DNA of 13,543 bases from CAZIQY01 sp964541605 (GTDB lineage: Bacteria; Desulfobacterota; Syntrophia; Syntrophales; UBA2185). Both the position numbers and the translations under genes were made by a program. Below, in pieces: positions 1-6,583 of the stretch (position 1 is the first letter of the stretch; the number at the start of each line of letters is the position of its first letter). The notes beneath the pieces were generated by a model. It worked only from the letters and a program-made list of their open reading frames with translations, did not search any database and was not told the origin of the DNA. The DNA lies in contig CAZIQY010000075.1 of assembly GCA_964541605.1 (NCBI GenBank), positions 1 through 13,543 on the forward strand. The letters run 5' to 3'.

Positions 1-72
1 CGTTTATGATTCAGACGGTCATTATCAGTATGATTTATATCTGGCTGCGATATTACGTGTTGCGGATATAGT

Positions 73-1374
73 TTATTTCATCAAACTTGGAAGAAAGAGG
101 GCTATCTGTGGAAAGAGGATCAAAAGAATAGCCGTTGCCAGTTGCGCCAACAGCAAATGCGCGGTTCCCTTGAAAATGATATGGAGGGGAATATCCCTTG
201 CTACACCCGCCACCACATAAACATTGATGCCTATCGGCGGTGTGATGACCCCCATCTCCGTTACCACGACAATGACGACGCCGAACCAGATGGGATCGAA
301 TCCAAGGGTGGTAACAACAGGGAAAAAAATGGGGATGGTGAGCATGATCATGGCCAGTGAATCCATGAGGCAGCCCATGGTAAGGTAAATGAATATTATT
401 AATCCCATGATGATGTAGCGGTGCAGCTGAAGTTCTGATACCCAGTCTCCGATTTCCGTAGGAATGGATGTCACGGCGAGGAAATGCCCGAAAACGGTGG
501 CGCCTGCCACAATGACCAGGATCATGCAGGATATTCTGGTCGTTTCCTGAAGAGACTGGATAAAACCTTGCCAGGAGAGATTGCGTCCGATCAGGGCAAT
601 GATCAGGGTTCCGAAAGCTCCGATTGCCGCCGCCTCTGTTGGTGTGAAGAATCCGATAAACAGGCCGCCCATTACCAGAATAAAGAGAAGGAACGTTTCA
701 ATGACCCCGGAAAGGGAGGCGATCTTTTCTTTCGTGGTTGACTTCGGCGCCCGTTCGCAGAGCCCCGGTTTCAGACGAGTCCAGATCAAAACCGTTGCTA
801 CAAACAGCAGGCTCAGCAAGATACCGGGCAGGACGCCCGCCATGAAAAGCTTGCCCACGGATTGTTCCGTCATGATGCCGTAGATGATGAAAATGGTGCT
901 CGGCGGGATGAGGATGCCCAGGCTTCCCCCTGCCGCGACAACGCCCGTCGCCAGGGCGGGGTCGTAGTTGAATTTCTTCATTTCGGGAAGAGCAACGGAT
1001 GCCATGGTGGCTGCCGTGGCGCTGGTTGATCCGCAGATGGCGGAAAACCCCGCGCAGGCCCCGATGGTGGCAATGGCCAATCCTCCCGGCAGGTGCCCGA
1101 AAAACTTGTGGGCCGCATTGAACAGCCTGCTGCTGATCCCCGAATGATGGGCAAGCTGTCCCATGAGAACGAACAGCGGGATCACCGTTAAATTGTATGA
1201 ACTGAAGATGGAGAAAAAGTCCCGGGCCAGCAGGTTCAGTGAGGCGTCCCAGGTAACCAGCAAGCCGAAACCTGTGAATCCCACAATGGTCATGACGAAT
1301 CCCACGGGGATTCTCAAAAACATCAGGGCAATAAGAACAACAAATCCAATGATTCCTGCTGTTGTCGGAGTCAT
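73..1374 (-). CDS. dctM: TRAP transporter large permease subunit (DctM family)
   Basis: This is the large membrane subunit of a tripartite ATP-independent periplasmic (TRAP) transporter, the ion-coupled channel that takes solute from the DctP binding protein across the inner membrane. The 433-residue length is normal for the family and the protein is almost entirely hydrophobic, with about a dozen membrane segments. Family signatures are visible: GFSAICGSTSATAATM near residues 109-124 and GGSLGILIPPST near 149-160, with matching second-half motifs (FFTPTEAAAIGAFG, then GVITPPIGINVYVVAG near the C-terminus), reflecting the internal inverted repeat of the fold. Its ATG lies in an ATGA overlap with the dctQ stop (1371-1374), implying translational coupling. 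It is the last gene of the operon, ending at a TAA at 73-75. The substrate cannot be read from this subunit. Confidence 0.96.
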   Translation of the reverse strand: MTPTTAGIIGFVVLIALMFLRIPVGFVMTIVGFTGFGLLVTWDASLNLLARDFFSIFSSYNLTVIPLFVLMGQLAHHSGISSRLFNAAHKFFGHLPGGLAIATIGACAGFSAICGSTSATAATMASVALPEMKKFNYDPALATGVVAAGGSLGILIPPSTIFIIYGIMTEQSVGKLFMAGVLPGILLSLLFVATVLIWTRLKPGLCERAPKSTTKEKIASLSGVIETFLLFILVMGGLFIGFFTPTEAAAIGAFGTLIIALIGRNLSWQGFIQSLQETTRISCMILVIVAGATVFGHFLAVTSIPTEIGDWVSELQLHRYIIMGLIIFIYLTMGCLMDSLAMIMLTIPIFFPVVTTLGFDPIWFGVVIVVVTEMGVITPPIGINVYVVAGVARDIPLHIIFKGTAHLLLAQLATAILLILFPQIALFLPSLMK

Positions 1375-1856
1375 TTGACCGTTGCCTTTCCGAAAGACCT
1401 GATTGCGTCCGTCAGGAGCACCAGACAGAGCAAACCGCAGCCCACAGATATGCCGTAGACGAAAGGATATGTGGGAATTTGGAGGGTAAGGGATACCTCG
1501 CCGCTTCCCCTGAGGTCTCCCGCATAGACGAAACTCTGCCAGGTGATGAGACTGAAAAGCACCACGCTGATAAGTCCATTGACGGCGTTAATGAAGGCCT
1601 GGAGCCTTTTTGGAAGCCGGTCCACAAGAAGTTCCACGGCAATATGCCCCTTCTCCAGCGACGTATAGGCAAGAGCAAAGGAAATGACGACGGCGCCCAG
1701 GAAACCGACCAATTCGTAAGTTCCGAGAATGGGGTGGCTGAAAAGACGCAAGATCACATCGGCACAGGTCAGCAACATCATGATGACAACGGCCATACAT
1801 GCCAAATAATTGAATGTTGTGCCTGTGGCATCAACGAATCTGCCTATTCGACTCAT
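1371..1856 (-). CDS. dctQ: TRAP transporter small permease subunit (DctQ family)
   Basis: This is the small four-helix membrane subunit of the TRAP transporter, which partners DctM and helps dock the loaded binding protein. The 161 residues contain four hydrophobic segments at roughly 16-37, 49-66, 88-107 and 130-150. The DctQ signature is present after the first helix (DVILRLF, then PILGTYELVG), followed by the conserved SLEKGHIAVE stretch. It lies between dctP and dctM on the same strand. It is separated from dctP by 181 nt of hairpin-rich DNA and overlaps dctM by 4 nt. The Shine-Dalgarno upstream of the ATG is weak (a GGAT core), unlike the strong AAGGAGG of dctP, which fits lower expression of membrane subunits than of binding protein. 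Confidence 0.93.
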   Translation of the reverse strand: MSRIGRFVDATGTTFNYLACMAVVIMMLLTCADVILRLFSHPILGTYELVGFLGAVVISFALAYTSLEKGHIAVELLVDRLPKRLQAFINAVNGLISVVLFSLITWQSFVYAGDLRGSGEVSLTLQIPTYPFVYGISVGCGLLCLVLLTDAIRSFGKATVK

Positions 1857-1935
1857 ATCGTTCTATCCGCTATCATTATTGATGGACGTGTAAAGTGTTG
1901 CCAAACAGCTCGTTGCGAGTACAGCGAAACAATCT

Positions 1936-2024
1936 CATGGGGCCAGTTTTAAACTGACCCCATGCGGTCATCAGATATTACGCCTCTCGCGATGACATGT
2001 GAGTCGTTATGCAAAACTCACATG
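1936..2024 (-). repeat. chain of three inverted repeats in the dctP-dctQ gap
   Basis: Three inverted repeats are packed end to end between dctP and dctQ. The first is 1936-1964: CATGGGG pairs with CCCCATG and CAGTTT with AAACTG. The single C/A mismatch at 1943/1957 becomes a G-U pair in minus-strand RNA, so the stem is continuous only in the dct transcript. The second is 1967-1972 with 1991-1996 (GTCATC/GATGAC). The third is 1996-2004 with 2016-2024 (CATGTGAGT/ACTCACATG), a perfect 9-bp stem with an 11-nt loop just after the dctP stop. A small CTCG-TTG-CGAG hairpin also lies at 1909-1919. No U-tract follows in the minus direction, so these look like mRNA-stabilising or processing elements protecting the dctP message rather than an intrinsic terminator. 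That role is inference. Confidence 0.72.
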
Positions 2025-2037
2025 ATGTGCAGAAACC

Positions 2038-3072
2038 CTATTTGTAGGTTTTTCCGTATTTCTTAATCAGACTTTCCGCTTCGGTGACGGCCTTCTTTCC
2101 CGGCAACCCTTTCCCTGACGACGTTTTAATATAATCGTTGATAATGGGTTTTACCGCACCTTTCCAGCGGGCATTCTCCGCTTTCGTCAAGGGAATAATC
2201 TGATTGCCCAGGCTCTTGCTGTAATCGCGGCCTTCCTTGTCCAACTGATCCCATGCTTTCCCGTGGACGTCTATCCACTCGTTGCTGATATCTTCCATGA
2301 TCTTCTGGACATCTTTGGGAAGGGCGTTCCATTTCTTCAGATTCATGACGACAAACATGGCGGTGGTGTAGCCCACGCCGTAGCATTCGGTCGTCGATTT
2401 GACGACTTCAGCCTGTTTCCAGCCTTTAAGTGTTTCAATGGGCGTGAATGTTCCATCGACGACACCCTTCTGAATGGCTTCGTACGTTTCACCCTGGGGC
2501 ATGGCCACAGGCAAACCGCCTAAAGACTCAACTATTTTTGAACTGAGGCCTGTGGATCTGACCTTCATCCCTTTTAGTTCTGCGAGTGATCTGACAGGTT
2601 TTTTTGTATGCAGAAGGCCTGGTCCGTGGGCATGAATATATAAAACTTTAACCCCTTCCAGTTCTTTCGGCTTGAACTTTTTGTAGAAGTCGTTGGCCAC
2701 GCGGGTGGCGACGCGTCCGTTCGGATAACCCAAAGGCAGGTCAAGGGCTTCCATAACAGGGAAACGTCCCCTTGTATAGGCAAAGCAGGACATACCGATG
2801 TCAGATATGCCTTTGACGACGCCGTCATAACACTGGTCTGCAGGGGTTAGTGTTCCTCCCGAAAAGACGGTGATTTTGATACGTCCGTTTGAACGTTTCT
2901 CAACTTCCTTTGCCCACGCCTGCCCAGCCTTGGCCTGCCCGTGAGTGGGAGGGAAAAAGATGCTGTAGGTTAGGCTTGTGGTAGCTGCTTGCACGTCTGT
3001 GACGTTTGCGGGTACGATGATCGATACGGCAAACAGCGTGATCAGGATCAGTAAAAATACATTTTTTCTCAT
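2038..3072 (-). CDS. dctP: TRAP transporter periplasmic solute-binding protein (DctP family)
   Basis: This is the extracytoplasmic binding protein that captures the substrate and delivers it to DctQM. The 344-residue length is typical. A Sec signal peptide covers about residues 1-29: MRKN, a hydrophobic core, then VQA before the likely cleavage site. The mature protein carries the DctP core: the region around SGGTLTPADQ, the HGPGLLHT segment near 149-156, and LKGMKVRST near 166-174. Arg172 there is the conserved residue that in characterised members salt-bridges the substrate carboxylate. It is the first gene of the operon, with a strong AAGGAGG site 5-6 nt before the ATG. The conserved arginine suggests an organic acid ligand, but the actual substrate is unknown. 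Confidence 0.95.
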   Translation of the reverse strand: MRKNVFLLILITLFAVSIIVPANVTDVQAATTSLTYSIFFPPTHGQAKAGQAWAKEVEKRSNGRIKITVFSGGTLTPADQCYDGVVKGISDIGMSCFAYTRGRFPVMEALDLPLGYPNGRVATRVANDFYKKFKPKELEGVKVLYIHAHGPGLLHTKKPVRSLAELKGMKVRSTGLSSKIVESLGGLPVAMPQGETYEAIQKGVVDGTFTPIETLKGWKQAEVVKSTTECYGVGYTTAMFVVMNLKKWNALPKDVQKIMEDISNEWIDVHGKAWDQLDKEGRDYSKSLGNQIIPLTKAENARWKGAVKPIINDYIKTSSGKGLPGKKAVTEAESLIKKYGKTYK

Positions 3073-3378
3073 GATAACCTCCTTTTGTTGCCAATGTTAT
3101 GAACCATGCTTTAAACCTGTTTTCAGTGATGTATCAATAATAATCCATTAATCAAAATAAAAAGGGAATGATGTATGGTGGTATCGGGATGGCCTGCATG
3201 CCCGGTTAATAAAACCGAACTGCAGGCATTAATACATATAGACTTTAGGAAGGGGACAACTCATAAATGAAGGAAAGGGATATATGTATATGATATTGAG
3301 TGTATTCAATTTCTTCCGTCCCTTTTGATTTTAGCAGGCGTATTATTTTATTTTGCCGGCCATGTCAAGATTTATTTC
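3073..3378. other. intergenic region upstream of dctP
   Basis: This 306-nt AT-rich stretch lies between dctP and the downstream end of the small membrane-protein gene, both on the minus strand. I find no convincing gene. It must hold the dctP promoter, but no near-consensus sigma-70 or sigma-54 (TGGC-N8-TGC) match stands out; the best minus-strand candidate is TTGATA with TTTAAA 16 bp downstream. It also holds the long imperfect inverted repeat at 3192-3227, listed separately. A short ATTGA/TCAAT inverted repeat at 3295-3310 might help end the small-gene transcript but lacks a GC-rich stem. Confidence 0.6.
3192..3227. repeat. imperfect inverted repeat upstream of dctP
   Basis: GCCTGCA (3192-3198) pairs with TGCAGGC (3221-3227), and inside it CGGTT (3203-3207) pairs with AACCG (3213-3217) around a 5-nt loop; a 4x3 internal loop separates the stems. 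It lies about 120-155 bp upstream of the dctP start. Neither side has a T-run, so it is not a standard intrinsic terminator. It could be a regulator operator or a folded leader element. Confidence 0.5.
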
Positions 3379-3678
3379 CTATTCTTGCTTTTTCTTCTCT
3401 TCTTTCAGTTTGTCAAGCTCTTCCTTGTACTGCTCTGCCTTTGCTCTAACCATTTCGATTTCCTCCCTGGCTTTTGCAAGGCTCTCTTCCTGTTTCTGAC
3501 GTTCTTCCTGAAGTTTGTCCTGGATCTCATCAAAGCCGATATAGACGGCTAAAATGCCTCCCAGAAGAAGCATGATGGGAACCCCTCCTCTTATAATCGT
3601 TATAAAGTCAGTCCACCAAAAGAAGAAACCGATGAGTCCAAGTACTGCCGCAACGGCGCCTCCAACGAGAAGTGACAT
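3379..3678 (-). CDS. small two-helix membrane protein with C-terminal coiled coil, function unknown
   Basis: I do not recognise a named family. From the chosen ATG at 3678 the product is 99 residues. Residues 1-23 (MSLLVGGAVAAVLGL, then GFFFWW) and about 30-47 (GGVPIMLLLGGILAVYIGF) form two membrane segments. Residues 48-99 are a highly charged Glu/Lys/Gln helix with heptad-like spacing, predicted to be a cytoplasmic coiled coil. The frame stays open to a GTG at 3726, but GGGGGAG lies 6 nt before the 3678 ATG, and the extra 16 residues (His-rich, polar) do not suit a membrane N-terminus. It has its own strong promoter and no co-directional partner nearby. A membrane-anchored scaffold or envelope-stress protein is conceivable, but that is a guess. 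Confidence 0.8.
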   Translation of the reverse strand: MSLLVGGAVAAVLGLIGFFFWWTDFITIIRGGVPIMLLLGGILAVYIGFDEIQDKLQEERQKQEESLAKAREEIEMVRAKAEQYKEELDKLKEEKKKQE

Positions 3679-3833
3679 AATGCTCTCCCCCATATCTCCG
3701 GTATGATGTGAAGTTGTCCCGCCCACAGGGCAGGGCTTTTCAAAAAAGGAAATGATTCAATTCATACTGCACCCCTTGTCTCCATCATGCAGATGGGGAT
3801 AAGGAATGCGCACCCGGTAATCTTTGGCATTGG

Positions 3834-3862
3834 AGTATAGGTAAAATAACGTTTTGTGTCAA
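3834..3862 (-). promoter_or_regulatory. sigma-70 promoter for the small membrane-protein gene
   Basis: On the minus strand TTGACA (3857-3862, seen as TGTCAA on plus) is followed by exactly 17 bp and TATACT (3834-3839, AGTATA on plus): a perfect -35 and a five-of-six -10. Transcription should start near 3827, giving a leader of about 150 nt before the ATG at 3678. That leader includes short inverted repeats (CCATC/GATGG at 3782-3796; GCCC/GGGC at 3721-3731). This is the best canonical promoter in the window. Confidence 0.78.
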
Positions 3863-3892
3863 GAAGAAGGATGTTGTTGAAGAAGGATGTTG
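3863..3892. repeat. perfect 14-bp direct repeat, 16-bp period, abutting a -35 box
   Basis: GAAGAAGGATGTTG occurs at 3863-3876 and again, identically, at 3879-3892 with TT between. The first copy begins at the base next to the -35 hexamer of the minus-strand promoter at 3857-3862. The placement suits an activator site overlapping the upstream edge of the promoter; a chance tandem duplication is the alternative. Confidence 0.7.
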
Positions 3893-3927
3893 AGCAAAGG
3901 GAAAGACATGATGGTTAAAAATAATCC

Positions 3928-3956
3928 TTGATTAATATAATGTCTTAAACTAATTA
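3928..3956 (+). promoter_or_regulatory. possible hisI promoter (weak)
   Basis: The AT-rich stretch before hisI offers a TTGATT (3928-3933) with a poor -10 (TAATTA, 3951-3956) at 17 bp. It also offers an overlapping perfect TATAAT (3936-3941) with only a weak -35 (TTAAAA, 3915-3920) 15 bp upstream. Either would leave a leader of about 60-75 nt. I see neither a histidine-rich leader peptide nor a terminator/antiterminator pair, so classical his attenuation is not supported. Confidence 0.3.
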
Positions 3957-4019
3957 AACAAGATTACGTAACACGCATATATTCATTCAGATTATATTTA
4001 TTATTCAGGGAGATCGAGA

Positions 4020-4394
4020 GTGTTAGAGATTGATTTTGAGAAGGGAAGCGGCCTGGTTCCGGTGATTGTTCAGGATGATGAAACGAAAGAGGTGCTGATG
4101 CTGGCTTATATGAATCGTGAGGCCTGGATAAAAACGCTGGAGACGGGCAAGGCCACGTATTGGAGCCGGTCGAGAAATGAACTGTGGGTTAAGGGTGAAA
4201 CATCCGGTCATGTCCAGCTCGTCAGGGAAATTCTCATTGACTGCGACGCAGATACCCTTGTTCTGAAAATTCAGCAGGTAGGCGGCGCGGCATGTCACAC
4301 CGGGTACAGGTCGTGTTTCTATAGAAAGGTCGTCAACGAAAAGACGGAGATCATCGGAGAACTTGTATTTAAACCGGAGGATGTTTATAAATGA
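4020..4394 (+). CDS. hisI: phosphoribosyl-AMP cyclohydrolase
   Basis: HisI catalyses the third step of histidine synthesis, opening the adenine ring of phosphoribosyl-AMP to give ProFAR (the HisA substrate). At 124 residues it is the monofunctional form, without the C-terminal HisE pyrophosphohydrolase domain found in HisIE fusions. The metal sites are visible: D74-C75-D76-x-D78 for Mg and Zn, and C92-H93 with C99 in GGAACHTGYRSCF completing the Zn site. The YWSRSRNELWVKGETSG motif spans residues 47-63. The start is GTG with AGGGAGA 6 nt upstream. It is the first gene of the cluster and overlaps hisG by ATGA (4391-4394). A separate HisE must be encoded elsewhere. Confidence 0.96.
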   Translation: MLEIDFEKGSGLVPVIVQDDETKEVLMLAYMNREAWIKTLETGKATYWSRSRNELWVKGETSGHVQLVREILIDCDADTLVLKIQQVGGAACHTGYRSCFYRKVVNEKTEIIGELVFKPEDVYK

Positions 4395-5263
4395 ACAAAT
4401 TGAAACTCGGAATACCGAAGGGAAGCCTGGAGGCCAAGACAGTTGACCTTTTTAAAATGGCCGGCTGGCGTATTTCCTATGATGAGAGGAGTTATTTCCC
4501 GGATATTGACGATGAGGAGATTTCCTGTACCCTGGTGAGGGCGCAGGAAATGTCGAGATACGTGGAGGATGGGACGCTTGATCTGGGTCTTACGGGGAAG
4601 GACTGGATCATTGAGAACGACTCTCATGTTGTTGAGGTACAGGATCTGATCTATTCGAAGGCATCGGCCAGGCAGGCGCGGTGGGTTCTGGTTGTCAGAG
4701 AGGATTCTCCCGTCCGTTCCCTGGAGGACATGGAAGGGAAAAGGATTTCCACGGAACTGGTCAGGTTCACGGAAAGATATTTCAAAGAGCAAAATATCAA
4801 TGTCCATGTTGAATTTTCCTGGGGAGCCACGGAGGCTAAGGTCGTCGAAGGCCTTGTGGACGCGATTGTGGAGATCACGGAAACGGGGAGAACCATCAAG
4901 GCAAACAAGCTGAGGATCGTTCATGAACTGATGAAAACCAATACAAAGCTGATCGCCAATCCTGATGCCTGGGAAGATCCCTGGAAGCGGAAGAAGATAG
5001 AGCAGATCAGGACATTGCTGAATGGTTCGTTGCTGGCCATGGGGAAGGTCGGTTTGAAATTGAATGTTTCCAAGGAGAATCTCGGGCAGGTTGTTCTCTT
5101 GCTGCCGTCACTGAAAGCGCCTACGATATCCGGGTTATACTCGAACGAATGGTACGCCGTCGAGACGATCGTGAGCGCGAACATCGTACGGGATTTGATT
5201 CCCTTGCTTCGGGAAGCGGGTGCGGAAGGCATTATTGAATATCCTCTGAACAAAGTCATCTGA
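4391..5263 (+). CDS. hisG: ATP phosphoribosyltransferase, long form
   Basis: HisG catalyses the committed first step, joining ATP to PRPP, and is the usual point of histidine feedback. At 290 residues it is the long (HisG-L) type: two periplasmic-binding-like lobes, then from about residue 205 a C-terminal ACT-like regulatory domain that binds histidine, so no HisZ partner should be needed. Family sequences are clear: LGIPKGSL at 6-13, GLTGKDW at 66-72, and the PRPP-binding loop E161-I-T-E-T-G-R-T-I near 161-169. The loop has Ile169 where Leu or Met is usual, a mild change. It is translationally coupled to hisI through the ATGA overlap and followed 14 nt later by hisB. Confidence 0.97.
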   Translation: MNKLKLGIPKGSLEAKTVDLFKMAGWRISYDERSYFPDIDDEEISCTLVRAQEMSRYVEDGTLDLGLTGKDWIIENDSHVVEVQDLIYSKASARQARWVLVVREDSPVRSLEDMEGKRISTELVRFTERYFKEQNINVHVEFSWGATEAKVVEGLVDAIVEITETGRTIKANKLRIVHELMKTNTKLIANPDAWEDPWKRKKIEQIRTLLNGSLLAMGKVGLKLNVSKENLGQVVLLLPSLKAPTISGLYSNEWYAVETIVSANIVRDLIPLLREAGAEGIIEYPLNKVI

Positions 5264-5277
5264 AAGGCAGGACAGTT

Positions 5278-5865
5278 ATGGCACGGAGGGCGAAAATACA
5301 CAGGAAGACCACGGAAACGGACGTCTACATGGAAATCGACCTTGATGGAGGAGGAGAGGGGAAGATATCCACAACCGTCACCTTTCTGGATCATATGCTG
5401 AATCTCCTTGCCCGTCATGGCCTTGTGGATCTGACGGTAAAGAGCAAGGGGGATACGGATATTGACGACCACCATCTGGTTGAAGATATCGGCATATGTC
5501 TGGGGGAAGCCTTCAAGAAAGCGGTCGGTGATAAAAAGGGGATCAACCGGTACGGTTCGGCCACCGTTCCCATGGATGAAAGTTTATGCAGCGTGGTGAT
5601 GGATATTTCCGGTAGGCCTTACCTCATCTACCATGTGGATTTTAAGGACAAAAAAATCGGAAGATTTGACCCTGCCCTGTTGAAAGAATTTTTCAAATCT
5701 TTTTCGGATCATAGCGGAATAACCTTGCATATCAACGTCATATATGGTAAGAATAATCATCACATCGCAGAGGCAATTTTTAAGGCCTTTGCCCTTGCCT
5801 TGAGAAGAGCCGTGACCATTCATGACCGTATCGAGGGTATCTTATCCACAAAGGGAAGTCTGTAA
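5278..5865 (+). CDS. hisB: imidazoleglycerol-phosphate dehydratase
   Basis: HisB removes water from imidazole glycerol phosphate to give imidazole acetol phosphate. The 195 residues match the monofunctional dehydratase; there is no N-terminal histidinol-phosphatase domain as in enteric HisB. The metal-binding repeats are intact: FLDHML with H39, H47 in LARHGL, D63-D64-H65-H66-xx-E69, then H145 in SDHSG and H161-H162-xx-E165. It starts at an ATG 14 nt after hisG, behind a purine-rich AAAGGCAGGA. The HisH-HisF synthase that would make its substrate is not encoded in this window. Confidence 0.97.
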   Translation: MARRAKIHRKTTETDVYMEIDLDGGGEGKISTTVTFLDHMLNLLARHGLVDLTVKSKGDTDIDDHHLVEDIGICLGEAFKKAVGDKKGINRYGSATVPMDESLCSVVMDISGRPYLIYHVDFKDKKIGRFDPALLKEFFKSFSDHSGITLHINVIYGKNNHHIAEAIFKAFALALRRAVTIHDRIEGILSTKGSL

Positions 5866-5897
5866 ACACCGTTTAAGAAAATCATGGAGGTGACAAT

Positions 5898-6575
5898 ATC
5901 CGAAAAGAATCCCTGATTTTTTTTCTATGCCTTATTGTGCCATTTTTCTCCGGCTGTCATTACAGGGAAGGTGTGTCTACAGAGATGCAGCAGGGCGGTA
6001 AGGTCGTTATGGATCGAATGGCTATCCTTCCCTTCCAGCGGATGAGTTCTGAAGATGCTTCCGTTAAGGCTGTCCGCTGTCCCCTGTGCGGATCAATTTT
6101 GGGAGCTGAGAAACTTCCCCGGGATGCGGAGAAGGTGATAGAAGATGTTTTTTTCAACCGTCTTAATGACAGGAAAAAATTTCAGCTTATCCCGCCGGAT
6201 CGCGCCGGCGCCTTTTATAGTCGGATTTCGGAAGAGTCTCTGAAATTATCTTTGCCTGAAATTATAAAGAAGGTTGGCGCTGAACTGGAGGCTGACGGGG
6301 TCGTCGTCGGATATGTGTACCGCTACAGAGAAAGAAAGGGATACCCTTACTCGGCAGAGCGGCCTGCATCGGTTACCTTTGAAATTCATGTGGTCAGAAC
6401 AAGCGATGGCGTGATTGTCTGGAAGGGTACCTTTGACAGGACACAACAGTCACTCATGGAAAACATGCTTCAGATCGCTTCGTTTTTTAAAGGACAGGGA
6501 CGGTGGCTGACGGCAAAAGAACTGGCTACAGAGGGGATTGATACACTACTGGAAACATTTCCGGGTTTTCAATAA
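5898..6575 (+). CDS. predicted lipoprotein within the his cluster, non-canonical start
   Basis: I recognise no named family. The frame runs back to a stop at 5874-5876. Read from 5898 it gives a textbook lipoprotein signal: RKE, a run of about 13 hydrophobic residues, then F-S-G-C with Cys20 as the lipidated residue. No ATG, GTG or TTG precedes the signal in this frame. Codon 5898 is ATC, 6 nt after a perfect GGAGGT (5886-5891), so an AUC start is possible. The first ordinary start (GTG, 5937) would cut the signal in half. The mature part has a MAILPFQ strand, a C61-P-L-C64 pair, and an alpha/beta pattern with VVVGYVYRYR and VVRTSDGVIVWKGTF, resembling CsgG/LpoB/TolB-N-type periplasmic lipoproteins. 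It ends 8 nt before hisA. A one-base frameshift near the start is the main alternative. Confidence 0.75.
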   Translation: MRKESLIFFLCLIVPFFSGCHYREGVSTEMQQGGKVVMDRMAILPFQRMSSEDASVKAVRCPLCGSILGAEKLPRDAEKVIEDVFFNRLNDRKKFQLIPPDRAGAFYSRISEESLKLSLPEIIKKVGAELEADGVVVGYVYRYRERKGYPYSAERPASVTFEIHVVRTSDGVIVWKGTFDRTQQSLMENMLQIASFFKGQGRWLTAKELATEGIDTLLETFPGFQ

Positions 6576-6583
6576 GAGGCGTC

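Noticed and set aside
1..72. Possible C-terminal end of a plus-strand gene (frame 3 reads a hydrophobic segment ending in TAG at 69-71)
   Set aside because: Another plus frame and one minus frame are also open across these bases, so 72 nt cannot decide. The sequence left of the window is needed.
1362..1952. 196-codon open frame on the plus strand
   Set aside because: It lies antisense to dctQ, is rich in His/Gln/Asp/Glu with no recognisable domain, and has no ribosome site; it is the complement of a real membrane-protein gene.
3073..3200. Sigma-54 promoter for dctP, as in some dicarboxylate systems
   Set aside because: TTGGCAACAAAAGG near the ribosome site resembles the -24 element only superficially; no GC at the -12 spacing, and it overlaps the Shine-Dalgarno.
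3900..4019. Histidine attenuator or T-box leader before hisI
   Set aside because: No run of His codons, no terminator/antiterminator pair and no T-box sequence is visible.
5937..6575. Using the GTG at 5937 as the lipoprotein start
   Set aside because: It would begin inside the signal peptide, leaving only six residues before the lipobox cysteine, and has no Shine-Dalgarno; the coding pattern and ribosome site lie farther upstream.
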